A stretch of 64,000 bases of DNA from JALZUV01 sp963837025 (GTDB lineage: Bacteria; Pseudomonadota; Alphaproteobacteria; Rickettsiales; JALZUV01), in NCBI GenBank assembly GCA_963837025.1, contig CAWILT010000002.1, forward strand, positions 186,001 to 250,000, in the 5' to 3' direction. The notes beneath the pieces are model-generated. The model was not told the origin of the DNA. It made no database searches and was given only the letters and a program-made list of their open reading frames with translations. Below, piece by piece: positions 25,945 through 33,951 of the stretch. How positions within the stretch are numbered: the stretch's first letter is position 1; each line of letters starts with the position of its first letter. Position numbers and translations under genes: made by a program.

Positions 25945-27744
25945 TTAATGGTGAAATTGCTGCCAGATTTTTTCTGCTGTTTTAAGGTTTAAACCTGCTA
26001 CTTCGGCCAATTCATTCACACTAGCATTTGCCACCGCTTTAGCCGAACCAAAATGTTGTAAAAGTGCCTTTTTGCGCATTGAACCCACACCGGTAATTTC
26101 GTCCAATGCCGATTTTTTGATAGCTGATGAGCGCTTATTGCGGTGGGCACTAATGGCAAAGCGGTGCGCTTCGTCGCGCAGACGCTGCAAATAATGCAAC
26201 ACCGGATCGTTAGGCGGCAGCTGAAACTCAGCCTTACCTTCAAGATGAAATTTTTCGCGGCCAGCGTTGCAATCAACCCCTTTTGAAATGGCCACGACGG
26301 GTATTTTGCCCCATAATTCCAATTGCTGCATCACTTCTTTAACGGAGGATAGCTGGCCTTTTCCACCATCAATCAATAGTAATGGTGTGATAGGATTTTC
26401 CTCCTCTTTAAAGCGTTTAAGCCGGCGGGTGAGCACCTCGCGCATCATACCAAAATCATCATCTTTAGCGGCAGTTTTAATCGTAAATTTGCGATATTGA
26501 TTTTTAGCAAACCCTTCAGCGGTGGCGACAATCATGCCCCCTACAGCGTGGGTGCCCGAAATATGACTATTATCATATACTTCAATCCTCTGCGGGATTT
26601 CAGTTAAATCAAATAAATCTTTGAGCTTATTTAGAAGTCTCTCCTGGCTCATTCGGGTTTCAATATGGCGCTGCAATGCTTGCTTGGCATTATGCATCAC
26701 TTGCTTCATTGCTTCGCGTTTTTCGCCGCGTTCTGGCACATGGATGCGGGTTGAAAGTGCTTCTTCAATCAGCGCGGTTTCATCAATCTTATGCGATAAA
26801 AGTAGCTCTTTCGGCACGGGCTTTCCTTCATAAAATTGCGGCAAGAACGCTTCGAGGATAGAGGCATCCGTTGCATCATCGGTAATTTTGAGAAACAGTG
26901 ATTGATTGCCAAAATTTTGACCATCGCGAAAGAAAAAACATTGCACGCAGGCGATGGCTCTATCGCGTGTAATGGCAATCGCATCGGTATTTTTTAAACC
27001 TGAATAATGGAGTTTTTGTTCCCGCTGAATTTGACTTAATGCACGCAGTCGATCGCGCAATTTTGCGGCCAACTCAAAATCTTCATCTACACTGGCTTGC
27101 TGCATTTGCACTGCAATATCTTCTTGGATCTGAGTGCTCTGCCCGCGCATGAAGCGCGTGGCTTGATTTGTTAAAGCGGCATAATCAGCCTGCGAAATGT
27201 AATCGACGCACGGAGCAGAGCAGCGTTTTATTTGATATTGCAGGCAGGGTCGTTTGCGGCTCTCAAACATGGTATCGGTACATGGGCGAAGCAAAAAAGC
27301 GCGCTGTAATTGTTTAATCGTTTTGGTTACATCACCTGCGGAAGCAAAAGGCCCGAAATACGTGCCCCCTGAATTTTTAGCCCCCCGATATTTGCTGATA
27401 CGCGTAAAAGGATGATCACTCATGACTAAATAGGGAAAGCTTTTATCATCACGCAGCAAAATATTATAGCGAGGCTCCAGCTTTTTAATCAGATTTGCCT
27501 CAAGCAGCAGTGCCTCGGCTTCATTGCGTGTGGTTACAAATTCCATGCTTGCCGTTTTCAAAATCATCTGAGAAAGGCGATTATTTTTTCCAGCAAGCGA
27601 AGTGTAGTTGGCTACACGGTTTTTTAAATCACGGGCTTTGCCCACATAAAGCACCTGTCCAGCAACATCCATCATACGATATACCCCTGGCCGATTGGGC
27701 AGGGTAGATACATAATGTTGAATAATATCGGTTCCGCTAGGCAT
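25945..27744 (-). CDS. uvrC: Excinuclease ABC subunit C
   Basis: Dual-incision nuclease of nucleotide excision repair; 599 aa. It has an N-terminal GIY-YIG domain (RPGVYRMMDVAGQVLYVGKA), the Cys-rich segment RPCLQYQIKRCSAPCVDYIS, and a UVR motif (DEDFELAAKLRDRLRALSQI). The RNase H-like domain shows EVYDNSHISGTHAVGGM and LLIDGGKGQLSSV, and C-terminal helix-hairpin-helices include ITGVGSMRKKALLQHFGS. The gene is monocistronic and its stop codon abuts that of the convergent GH114-like gene in TTAATTAA. Confidence 0.96.
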   Translation of the reverse strand: MPSGTDIIQHYVSTLPNRPGVYRMMDVAGQVLYVGKARDLKNRVANYTSLAGKNNRLSQMILKTASMEFVTTRNEAEALLLEANLIKKLEPRYNILLRDDKSFPYLVMSDHPFTRISKYRGAKNSGGTYFGPFASAGDVTKTIKQLQRAFLLRPCTDTMFESRKRPCLQYQIKRCSAPCVDYISQADYAALTNQATRFMRGQSTQIQEDIAVQMQQASVDEDFELAAKLRDRLRALSQIQREQKLHYSGLKNTDAIAITRDRAIACVQCFFFRDGQNFGNQSLFLKITDDATDASILEAFLPQFYEGKPVPKELLLSHKIDETALIEEALSTRIHVPERGEKREAMKQVMHNAKQALQRHIETRMSQERLLNKLKDLFDLTEIPQRIEVYDNSHISGTHAVGGMIVATAEGFAKNQYRKFTIKTAAKDDDFGMMREVLTRRLKRFKEEENPITPLLLIDGGKGQLSSVKEVMQQLELWGKIPVVAISKGVDCNAGREKFHLEGKAEFQLPPNDPVLHYLQRLRDEAHRFAISAHRNKRSSAIKKSALDEITGVGSMRKKALLQHFGSAKAVANASVNELAEVAGLNLKTAEKIWQQFHH

Positions 27745-27813
27745 AGCAGTTACTATATGGGATAAGCATAAAGGCTTTCAACCTTAATGAATAATTTAGA
27801 ATAGGATGAGAAA

Positions 27814-27900
27814 CTAAATTAAAGCGCCAGCACTTGCGCCCCAAGCAATTAAGCCACCATACGCTAAACAAAATCCGAATGTTAAAACACGATACATCAT
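27814..27900 (-). CDS. Candidate 28-residue membrane peptide
   Basis: A short frame of 28 codons reads MMYRVLTFGFCLAYGGLIAW and then GASAGALI, one hydrophobic membrane-spanning segment rich in Gly and Ala. AAGG lies 7 bases before its ATG (27900; a second ATG at 27897), a better ribosome-binding site than most genes nearby have. It resembles small single-helix subunits in general character only. No family is recognised. Confidence 0.45.
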   Translation of the reverse strand: MMYRVLTFGFCLAYGGLIAWGASAGALI

Positions 27901-27947
27901 TCTTTAACCTTAAAGGCTAAAGATTAAAAAATTCTAAATAAAATTGA

Positions 27948-28184
27948 TTAAAATGCTGCGGTGATGAGCGCAATAAACCATTTAATGAGGTGATCGCCAA
28001 CCGATTGAAATTTAGGAATCCAGCTTTGTGAATGGGCAATACAAGCATCCACCGTGTTAACATCAAACAAGCAATCGTCAAATCCTAAGGCAAACGCACC
28101 GATTGAAACGCCAAACATAGACAAAAAGATAGTATTTCTTCTTGAGAGGCGACCTCTATGAGGCTCTGTAAAAGTATTTTCCAT
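27948..28184 (-). CDS. Small hypothetical protein with two hydrophobic segments
   Basis: Candidate gene for 78 aa: a basic N terminus (EPHRGRLSRRNTIF), a hydrophobic stretch (LSMFGVSIGAFALGF), two Cys, and a hydrophobic end (LIKWFIALITAAF). I chose the ATG at 28184; no Shine-Dalgarno sequence is visible. It fills otherwise empty sequence between uvrC and rpiB together with the 28-residue candidate downstream on the same strand. Function unknown. Confidence 0.4.
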   Translation of the reverse strand: MENTFTEPHRGRLSRRNTIFLSMFGVSIGAFALGFDDCLFDVNTVDACIAHSQSWIPKFQSVGDHLIKWFIALITAAF

Positions 28185-28223
28185 ACTGTAATATACCACT
28201 TGAAAATGACAGAATCATGACAG

Positions 28224-28661
28224 CTAGATTTTGTCTACGCGTAGAGCGTGTCGGCCGCCTTCAAATTCGGTTCTCAAAAATGACTGTAGCGCGTCTTTAG
28301 CGCTTTCTACACCAATAATCCGCGCGCCCAGTACTAAAACATTCGCGTTATTATGTTGCCGCGCTAGGCGTGCTTCCAGTGCGGTATGGCACAAAGCGGC
28401 GCGGATATGCGAGTGGCGGTTCGCCGCGATGGAAATGCCAATGCCCGAACCGCAAATTAAAATACCGAGACTCGCTTTTTCTTGCGCTAATGCATCCGCC
28501 AATGCGTGTGCATAATCGGGATAGTCGACCGATTCAGTGCTATGCGTACCTAAATCGAGCGGAATATAGCCCAGTGCGCTTAAATCATCCTTGAGTGTGG
28601 CTTTTAAACCAACGCCAGCATGGTCAGCAGCTATAGCAATCGTTTTAGAAGTAAGGGGCAT
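28224..28661 (-). CDS. rpiB: Ribose-5-phosphate isomerase B
   Basis: Pentose-phosphate enzyme interconverting ribose 5-phosphate and ribulose 5-phosphate; 145 aa, the usual length. Motifs are IAIAADHAGVGLKATLKDDL, VDYPDYAHALADAL, and the catalytic Cys in LICGSGIGISIAANR, then ARQHNNANVLVLGARIIG. In many alphaproteobacteria rpiB lies beside glyA; here glyA is 25 kb away. Confidence 0.94.
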   Translation of the reverse strand: MPLTSKTIAIAADHAGVGLKATLKDDLSALGYIPLDLGTHSTESVDYPDYAHALADALAQEKASLGILICGSGIGISIAANRHSHIRAALCHTALEARLARQHNNANVLVLGARIIGVESAKDALQSFLRTEFEGGRHALRVDKI

Positions 28662-28737
28662 TTGAACTCGCTTTAAATATGGTAAGATTTGGAATCTATT
28701 TATAACGAAAAACCGATTAAGGAAACACCCCTAATTT

Positions 28738-29499
28738 ATGGAAATTGCACTCGCCATTTTAATCGGACTTTGTATGGGCAGCTTCGCAACGATGGCGAGC
28801 CACCGTTTACCTAAGGAAGAATCTATCACCACCAAACGCTCGCATTGTCCAAAATGTAACCATACACTTTCAAGCATAGATTTATTTCCATTATTTTCGT
28901 GGTTATCGACAAAAGGAAAATGCCGATATTGCCATACATCTATCAGCGCGCGCTATCCGTTAACGGAAATTGCATGTGCCACTTTATTTGCGTTAATTGT
29001 GCAAAAATACGGTTTAGATTTATTGAGTGTAACGTTATTGGGCTTTGCTACAGCGCTCCTAATTATGTTTGTAGCCGATTTAGAAACACAGCTTATTCCA
29101 GATGAGATTCATTTATTTCTGATTCCTTTGGGCATTTTGTATCACTGGCAACTTGGAACGCACTTATCCGAAATTCTATTGTTGATTGGGGTAGCGGGGG
29201 GCATTGGCTTACTGTTGCATTATGGCTACTACTGGTTGCGTGGATTTCATGGATTAGGATTTGGCGATGTGAAGTTTCTATTCGTTGTGGGGCTGTGGTT
29301 GGCATCTTTACATCAGTTGACCGTTTTTATATTTTTAAGCGGTATTTTAGGGGTATTAACAGGCGTAATTTGGCGGTTAAGAGGGCATCATGCGCGCTTT
29401 CCATTTGCGCCTGCTTTGGCTATTGCATTGTTAATTTTAGTCATTTGGCCAGAAGCTTCGGCGCTGTATTGGGATATGTTGCAGCGGATTCTATCATAA
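28738..29499 (+). CDS. pilD: Prepilin peptidase / N-methyltransferase
   Basis: Inner-membrane aspartic protease that cleaves and methylates type IV prepilins or pseudopilins; 253 aa. The N-terminal cytoplasmic domain has two CxxC pairs (CPKC, CRYC), marking the bifunctional form. The catalytic aspartates are in VADLETQLIPD and GLGFGDVKFL. About seven to eight membrane helices. It precedes a secretin gene by 77 bp, which suggests a shared pilus or type II secretion role, although no pilin, ATPase or PilC homologue is here. Confidence 0.92.
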   Translation: MEIALAILIGLCMGSFATMASHRLPKEESITTKRSHCPKCNHTLSSIDLFPLFSWLSTKGKCRYCHTSISARYPLTEIACATLFALIVQKYGLDLLSVTLLGFATALLIMFVADLETQLIPDEIHLFLIPLGILYHWQLGTHLSEILLLIGVAGGIGLLLHYGYYWLRGFHGLGFGDVKFLFVVGLWLASLHQLTVFIFLSGILGVLTGVIWRLRGHHARFPFAPALAIALLILVIWPEASALYWDMLQRILS

Positions 29500-29576
29500 A
29501 TGGCACGCATTTTTTGCTTGATGCATTGGTTCAGAACGCTAGAGTGCTATGAATAATAAAAAGAAAATTTGAGGGC

Positions 29577-31544
29577 ATGGGCAAACACTCATCCAGTTTG
29601 ATAGCGATAACATTGCTGGCCACACTTACACTTAGTGGTTGTACGGATAAATTACGCTCAAAATTTGACCCCGAATTGAATGACCAAATAGACAGCTCGC
29701 TTGATTTGAGTCGTGATGATTATCGCAATATGGCAACGCCAGACCAAGGCAAAACCATTACCAAGGCTGAGCTTTTGCCGCCGCCACCGCCGCCATTGCC
29801 AAACTTAAATCAAATTCTATCAACCCCAAAGCCACCTAAAATTAGCGAAGCACAATTGGTTTCAATCGCCGTCACGGATGATGTGCCGCTTAAAGATGTA
29901 TTACTTGAGTTGGCTCGTTTAGCCAATGTAGATATTGAGCTTGATTCGGGCATTAGTGGCGGCATTTCATTCATAGCAAATAACAAACCGTTTAACGCTG
30001 TGGTTGACCGCATCGCTTCAATGGCCGCTTTACGTTACACCATGCAAGATGGCGTTTTACGCATTGAGCGCGATTTGCCCTATATTGATAGTTATCAGTT
30101 AGATTTTCTAAATATCAATCGCAGCAGCACAAGTTCCGTTAATATCAGTACCAATGTATTATCAGGCGGTGGTCAAGGTGGCGGAGGTGGTCAAGGTGGC
30201 GGAGGTGCTCAGGGTGGCGGAGGTGGTCAAGGTGGCGGAGGCGCTGGATTGGGCAACACAGGCTCAACCCAAACCATTAACTCGGTAACAGACAGTGATT
30301 TTTGGGAATCGTTAGAGAGAGGTTTGAGTCAGATTCTATCTTACACACCCGCTTCAAAAGTGGCGGCGGTTAATTTGTTTTCGGTGGATGGAAGCGCTGC
30401 AACCATTCAACCAAATGCAGTTAATACAGCAACCACGCAAGACCCATCTGCTGTAATAGCAGGGCAGCCTGCTGCACCCGCTGGCGGACTGAACGCAGCC
30501 ATTCCAGCAGCTGTTCCAGCAGGCGGCATTCCGGCAAATGCTCAAATATTGCCAAATGGCGCGTTTTATGTTTTCAACAAACAAGCGGGTGTATTAACGA
30601 TATCCGCGTCGCAGCGCCAACATGAATTGGTGGAACGTTTTGTTAAAAAGATTCGCAACAACGCTTCGGCTCAAGTGTTGATTGAAGCCAAAATTGTTGA
30701 AGTCGCATTAGACGATCGTTATCAAAGTGGTGTTGAATGGTCTGCGATCAGCTCAAAAATTGGGTTAGTTACTAATTTCAGTACGGTAGATATTACAAAT
30801 GGTAGCTTTACGGCAGCGCTGCCTGAAGGTTTATTTGATAATGTATCGGGCGATATTGATGGCGCGGGCCCAGATTTAAATGATTTTCTAACCTTAGTTG
30901 AATCATTTGGCACAACGCGAACGCTGTCTAGCCCCCGATTGCACGCAATAAACAATCAACAGGCCGTGCTTACTTTCGCTGAAAACTTTGTTTATTTCGA
31001 TATTGATGTTGAGCGCGAAAGGAATGATACGGCTTTGGTTGGAAATGATGAATTACTAACCGTAGCAACCGAAGTTAAAACCGTACCAATTGGCATCATT
31101 TTGACACTGCAACCCTCTATCAATACCGATACAGGCGAAATTACACTCATGGTGCGCCCAACTTTATCACGAGTAACACGATTTGTTAGTGACCCTGCAG
31201 TGGCTTTCTTGGCAAGCCAAGGTGGTGGTTTGAATATTGAAAATAACATTCCCGTTGTTGAAGTGCGTGAATTAGACTCAATTTTAAAATTGAAAAGCGG
31301 TCAGGTAATGATTATTGGTGGATTAATGGAAGGTTCTTCTATCAATAATGATGTTGGCGTACCGGGCCTTGCCTCTGTGCCTTGGTTGGGTAATTTATTT
31401 AAGTCCGTTGATAAAATGGATCGTAAAAGCGAGTTGATTATTTTTATTCGCGCAACCTTAGTTGGTAGTAATGGATTTACGCAAGACGCTGATCGAGTCA
31501 TTTACGATAAATTCACTGATGACCCGCGCCCCCTTAATTTCTAA
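29577..31544 (+). CDS. Secretin (PilQ/MshL/GspD family) lipoprotein
   Basis: Outer-membrane secretin of 655 aa. A lipoprotein signal ends in LTLSGC. Then come a Pro-rich linker (PPPPPPLPN), a STN/N0-like domain (VPLKDVLLELARLANVDIEL), a Gly/Gln repeat (residues about 199-223), a Pro/Ala-rich stretch, and the secretin domain. The latter shows LIEAKIVEVALDDRYQSGVEW, TLSSPRLHAINNQQAVLTF, VPIGIILTLQPSI, NNIPVVEVRELDSILKLKSG and GVPGLASVPWLGNLFKS. The domain order resembles MshL more than GspD. It follows prepilin peptidase and precedes an ABC-2-like permease. Confidence 0.9.
   Translation: MGKHSSSLIAITLLATLTLSGCTDKLRSKFDPELNDQIDSSLDLSRDDYRNMATPDQGKTITKAELLPPPPPPLPNLNQILSTPKPPKISEAQLVSIAVTDDVPLKDVLLELARLANVDIELDSGISGGISFIANNKPFNAVVDRIASMAALRYTMQDGVLRIERDLPYIDSYQLDFLNINRSSTSSVNISTNVLSGGGQGGGGGQGGGGAQGGGGGQGGGGAGLGNTGSTQTINSVTDSDFWESLERGLSQILSYTPASKVAAVNLFSVDGSAATIQPNAVNTATTQDPSAVIAGQPAAPAGGLNAAIPAAVPAGGIPANAQILPNGAFYVFNKQAGVLTISASQRQHELVERFVKKIRNNASAQVLIEAKIVEVALDDRYQSGVEWSAISSKIGLVTNFSTVDITNGSFTAALPEGLFDNVSGDIDGAGPDLNDFLTLVESFGTTRTLSSPRLHAINNQQAVLTFAENFVYFDIDVERERNDTALVGNDELLTVATEVKTVPIGIILTLQPSINTDTGEITLMVRPTLSRVTRFVSDPAVAFLASQGGGLNIENNIPVVEVRELDSILKLKSGQVMIIGGLMEGSSINNDVGVPGLASVPWLGNLFKSVDKMDRKSELIIFIRATLVGSNGFTQDADRVIYDKFTDDPRPLNF
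30171..30242 (+). repeat. Four 18-bp tandem repeats inside the secretin gene
   Basis: Four in-frame copies of an 18-bp unit (GGTCAAGGTGGCGGAGGT) encode GQGGGG or AQGGGG; copies 1 and 2 are identical, 3 and 4 differ by one to three bases. A perfect-unit repeat like this can expand or contract without shifting the frame. Confidence 0.9.
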
Positions 31545-31559
31545 TTAGAGGCATCTGAC

Positions 31560-32324
31560 ATGCTTACCCACATTCGCTATATCTTATTAACCGCGTTACG
31601 CGATTATCTGTTCCTTGGTTTAATTTTTGCCGTAATCTTAGCGGTGGGCATTTCATCAACATTAGGCAACACGGCCATGGTTGAAAAGGAGGCAATGGCG
31701 CTAGTATTTAGCGGTGCTTCAGCTCGTTTTATTCTGATGATGGGTATTATTGTATTTGTGGCGTTTCATATTCGTCAAGCATTTGACCAGAAAGAAATTG
31801 ATGTGTTGTTATCGCGACCCCTATCACGATTTAAAATCATGCTTGCTTACTGGCTCGGCTTCTCGTTCGTGTCTTTTTTGCTGGTATTAGCAACCTGCAC
31901 CATCATCTCATTTCTAACCATTATAAGCGGAACTGGTTTTGCCTATTGGAGTGCAAGTCTGCTATTAGAAAGTTGGCTGGTCGTTGCTGTTGCATTATTT
32001 GCTAGCTTTACTCTAAGTAGTGCGGTGACCAGTGTTTTAGCTTCGCTAGGCATTTACATTGCAGGGCGCATGATGGCTTTTTTTGTTGCCACATCGGATT
32101 CGCAAATGCTGTTTCATGATAAATGGGTGGATACGATTTTTGGCGGAATTATTGATCTTTCATCGATTATTTTACCACGACTCGATTTATTTACCCAATC
32201 AGAATGGCTCGTATATGGCGTAACACGCGCATCCGATACTAGCTTTGCATTGGCGCAAGTATTGATCTACATCCCCTTATTATTAGCCGCCGCTACGATT
32301 GATTTTAAGCGTAAGGAATTTTAA
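31560..32324 (+). CDS. ABC-2-type permease-like membrane protein
   Basis: Six-helix integral membrane protein of 254 aa. The segment FDQKEIDVLLSRPLSRFKIMLAYWLG resembles the coupling region of ABC-2 permeases (COG1277 type). A good ribosome-binding site (GAGG) precedes the ATG. No ATPase gene is beside it. It sits 15 bp after the secretin gene and 3 bp before the next gene, so the three probably form one transcript. Substrate unknown. Confidence 0.7.
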   Translation: MLTHIRYILLTALRDYLFLGLIFAVILAVGISSTLGNTAMVEKEAMALVFSGASARFILMMGIIVFVAFHIRQAFDQKEIDVLLSRPLSRFKIMLAYWLGFSFVSFLLVLATCTIISFLTIISGTGFAYWSASLLLESWLVVAVALFASFTLSSAVTSVLASLGIYIAGRMMAFFVATSDSQMLFHDKWVDTIFGGIIDLSSIILPRLDLFTQSEWLVYGVTRASDTSFALAQVLIYIPLLLAAATIDFKRKEF

Positions 32325-32327
32325 GCC

Positions 32328-33035
32328 ATGCATCCCAAATTAGCGGCATATTGGCTGGTTTTTCTAGCGTTATTCTCGCTACAAATTGTTTTTTGGATAG
32401 AGGCTAAGCCTAACAAACCCTTGATGGATGTAGTACCGGCGGTGCCCGGTGAATTAGCAACCAAAGCTATATCTTTGGGCGATAGCGAGGGATTGTTTCG
32501 TTTGCTTGGTCTGCATTTACAAAATTTTGGTGATACGTTCGGACGTTTTACGGCTTTGCGCGAATATGATTTTAGCCGGCTGCAAGGTTGGTTTAATTTA
32601 CTAGATACCTTAGATAATAAATCAGATTATATTCCCACTTTAGCCAGCTATTATTTTAGCCAAACCCAGAACACGCCTGATGTAATTTATGTTGTCGATT
32701 ATCTGCGCGATCATTCACAGCATCGCATAAATGAAAAATGGTGGTGGCAAGCTCAGGCAGTGTATCTCGCTAATCATAAATTAGAGGATACTGAATTGGC
32801 ATTGGAGCTAGCAAAGCCGCTTGTTTATGCCAAAGATGTTCCCTTATGGGTTAACCAATTGCCCGCTTTTATTTACGAAAAACGTGGCGAGTTTGATTCG
32901 GCATTGGCCATTATGCAGCAAGTGCAAGCAAATGCGAAAGATATTAAACCAGGTGAACTTAATTTTATACGCCACTTTATTGAAGAGCGTTTAGGCGCAC
33001 TTGAACAGGTAGAAAAAGAAAGAGAAATGCAATAA
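32328..33035 (+). CDS. Membrane-anchored TPR-like protein of unknown function
   Basis: A 235-aa protein with an N-terminal membrane anchor (LAAYWLVFLALFSLQIVFWI) and a helical remainder that reads like degenerate tetratricopeptide repeats (KWWWQAQAVYLANHKLEDTE, then LPAFIYEKRGEFDSALAIMQ). It is probably exposed to the periplasm. It follows the ABC-2-like permease after 3 bp, and AAGGA within that gene's end serves as ribosome-binding site. I recognise no named family. Confidence 0.65.
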   Translation: MHPKLAAYWLVFLALFSLQIVFWIEAKPNKPLMDVVPAVPGELATKAISLGDSEGLFRLLGLHLQNFGDTFGRFTALREYDFSRLQGWFNLLDTLDNKSDYIPTLASYYFSQTQNTPDVIYVVDYLRDHSQHRINEKWWWQAQAVYLANHKLEDTELALELAKPLVYAKDVPLWVNQLPAFIYEKRGEFDSALAIMQQVQANAKDIKPGELNFIRHFIEERLGALEQVEKEREMQ

Positions 33036-33057
33036 TTGCGAAGTGCTCGCGTGCAAT

Positions 33058-33888
33058 TTAGGATTTTTTACTGTTGTTAGGATAATAACAATAATCTTCA
33101 TTGGGAAAACTGCGTGATGTTACATCATGGGCGTAAGCTTCCACCGCGCTTGAAATTGCTTGGCGCAAATCAGCATAGGATTTAACGAATTTTGGTGTAG
33201 ATGATGTGAAACCCAACATATCTTCCGTAACTAAAACTTGTCCATCACATTCAACTGAGGCGCCTATACCAATGGTGGGCAATCGGGTTAATGCTGTAAC
33301 TTCTTTTGCTAAATCTTCGATTAAGCCCTCCAATACTATTGCAAACGCGCCAGTATCATCAATAGCTTTGATATCAGAATGTATTTTCTGGCGGCTCTGA
33401 TCAGTGCGTCCTTGCACCTTAAACCCACCCATTTGATGAATATGCTGGGGCGTTAAGCCGATATGCGCCATGACGGCAATGCCACGCTGCGTTAAAAAGC
33501 GGATGGTATCGGCCATTTCGCTGCCGCCTTCTAGTTTGACTGCTTGTGCGCCCGTTTCTTGCAAAAGCCAAACAGCATTTCGGTAAGCAATTTGCGGCGA
33601 TTCTTGATAGCTACCAAACGGCATATCAATCACTACCATTGCATGGTGAGTGGCATGCGCAACGGCACGCCCATGTAGAGCCATCATATCCAGCGTTACC
33701 GCAATCGTATTTTCCATACCAAGCCGCACCATACCTAGTGAATCACCTACAAGTAATATATCGCAATGGGTATCTAATATACCTGCCATTAGGGCATCAT
33801 AGGCAGTTAGCACAATGATAGGATCTGCCTGTTTACGCGATAATATATCGGAGGACTGAATACGTTTTGGGGGGGGTGGTTTGCTCAT
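33058..33888 (-). CDS. panB: 3-methyl-2-oxobutanoate hydroxymethyltransferase
   Basis: First step of pantothenate synthesis: transfers hydroxymethyl from methylene-tetrahydrofolate to 2-oxoisovalerate; 276 aa from the ATG at 33888. Motifs include VLTAYDALMAGILDTHCDILLVGDSLGM, where GDS carries metal-binding Asp, then VVIDMPFGSY, AVKLEGG, GIAVMAHIGLTPQ and the late TIGIGAS. The frame is open 15 codons further upstream without support. The fourth to seventh codons (Pro4) contain an eight-base C run on the coding strand. No panC is adjacent. Confidence 0.94.
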   Translation of the reverse strand: MSKPPPPKRIQSSDILSRKQADPIIVLTAYDALMAGILDTHCDILLVGDSLGMVRLGMENTIAVTLDMMALHGRAVAHATHHAMVVIDMPFGSYQESPQIAYRNAVWLLQETGAQAVKLEGGSEMADTIRFLTQRGIAVMAHIGLTPQHIHQMGGFKVQGRTDQSRQKIHSDIKAIDDTGAFAIVLEGLIEDLAKEVTALTRLPTIGIGASVECDGQVLVTEDMLGFTSSTPKFVKSYADLRQAISSAVEAYAHDVTSRSFPNEDYCYYPNNSKKS

Positions 33889-33951
33889 GGGCGTTTTATA
33901 AATCGAATAGAGTGCGAAAGCCAGCGTTATCAAATTATCGTAGTGTAACGA

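Noticed and set aside
25942..25947. Abutting stop codons in TTAATTAA between the GH114-like gene and uvrC as a special site
   Set aside because: Two TAA stops facing each other create this palindrome by necessity.
29501..29517. TGGCACG...TTGC before the secretin gene as a sigma-54 promoter
   Set aside because: The two elements are two bases too far apart; sigma-54 spacing is strict.
30171..30242. The 18-bp repeats as a CRISPR-like array
   Set aside because: They are contiguous, without spacers, and in frame within the secretin gene.
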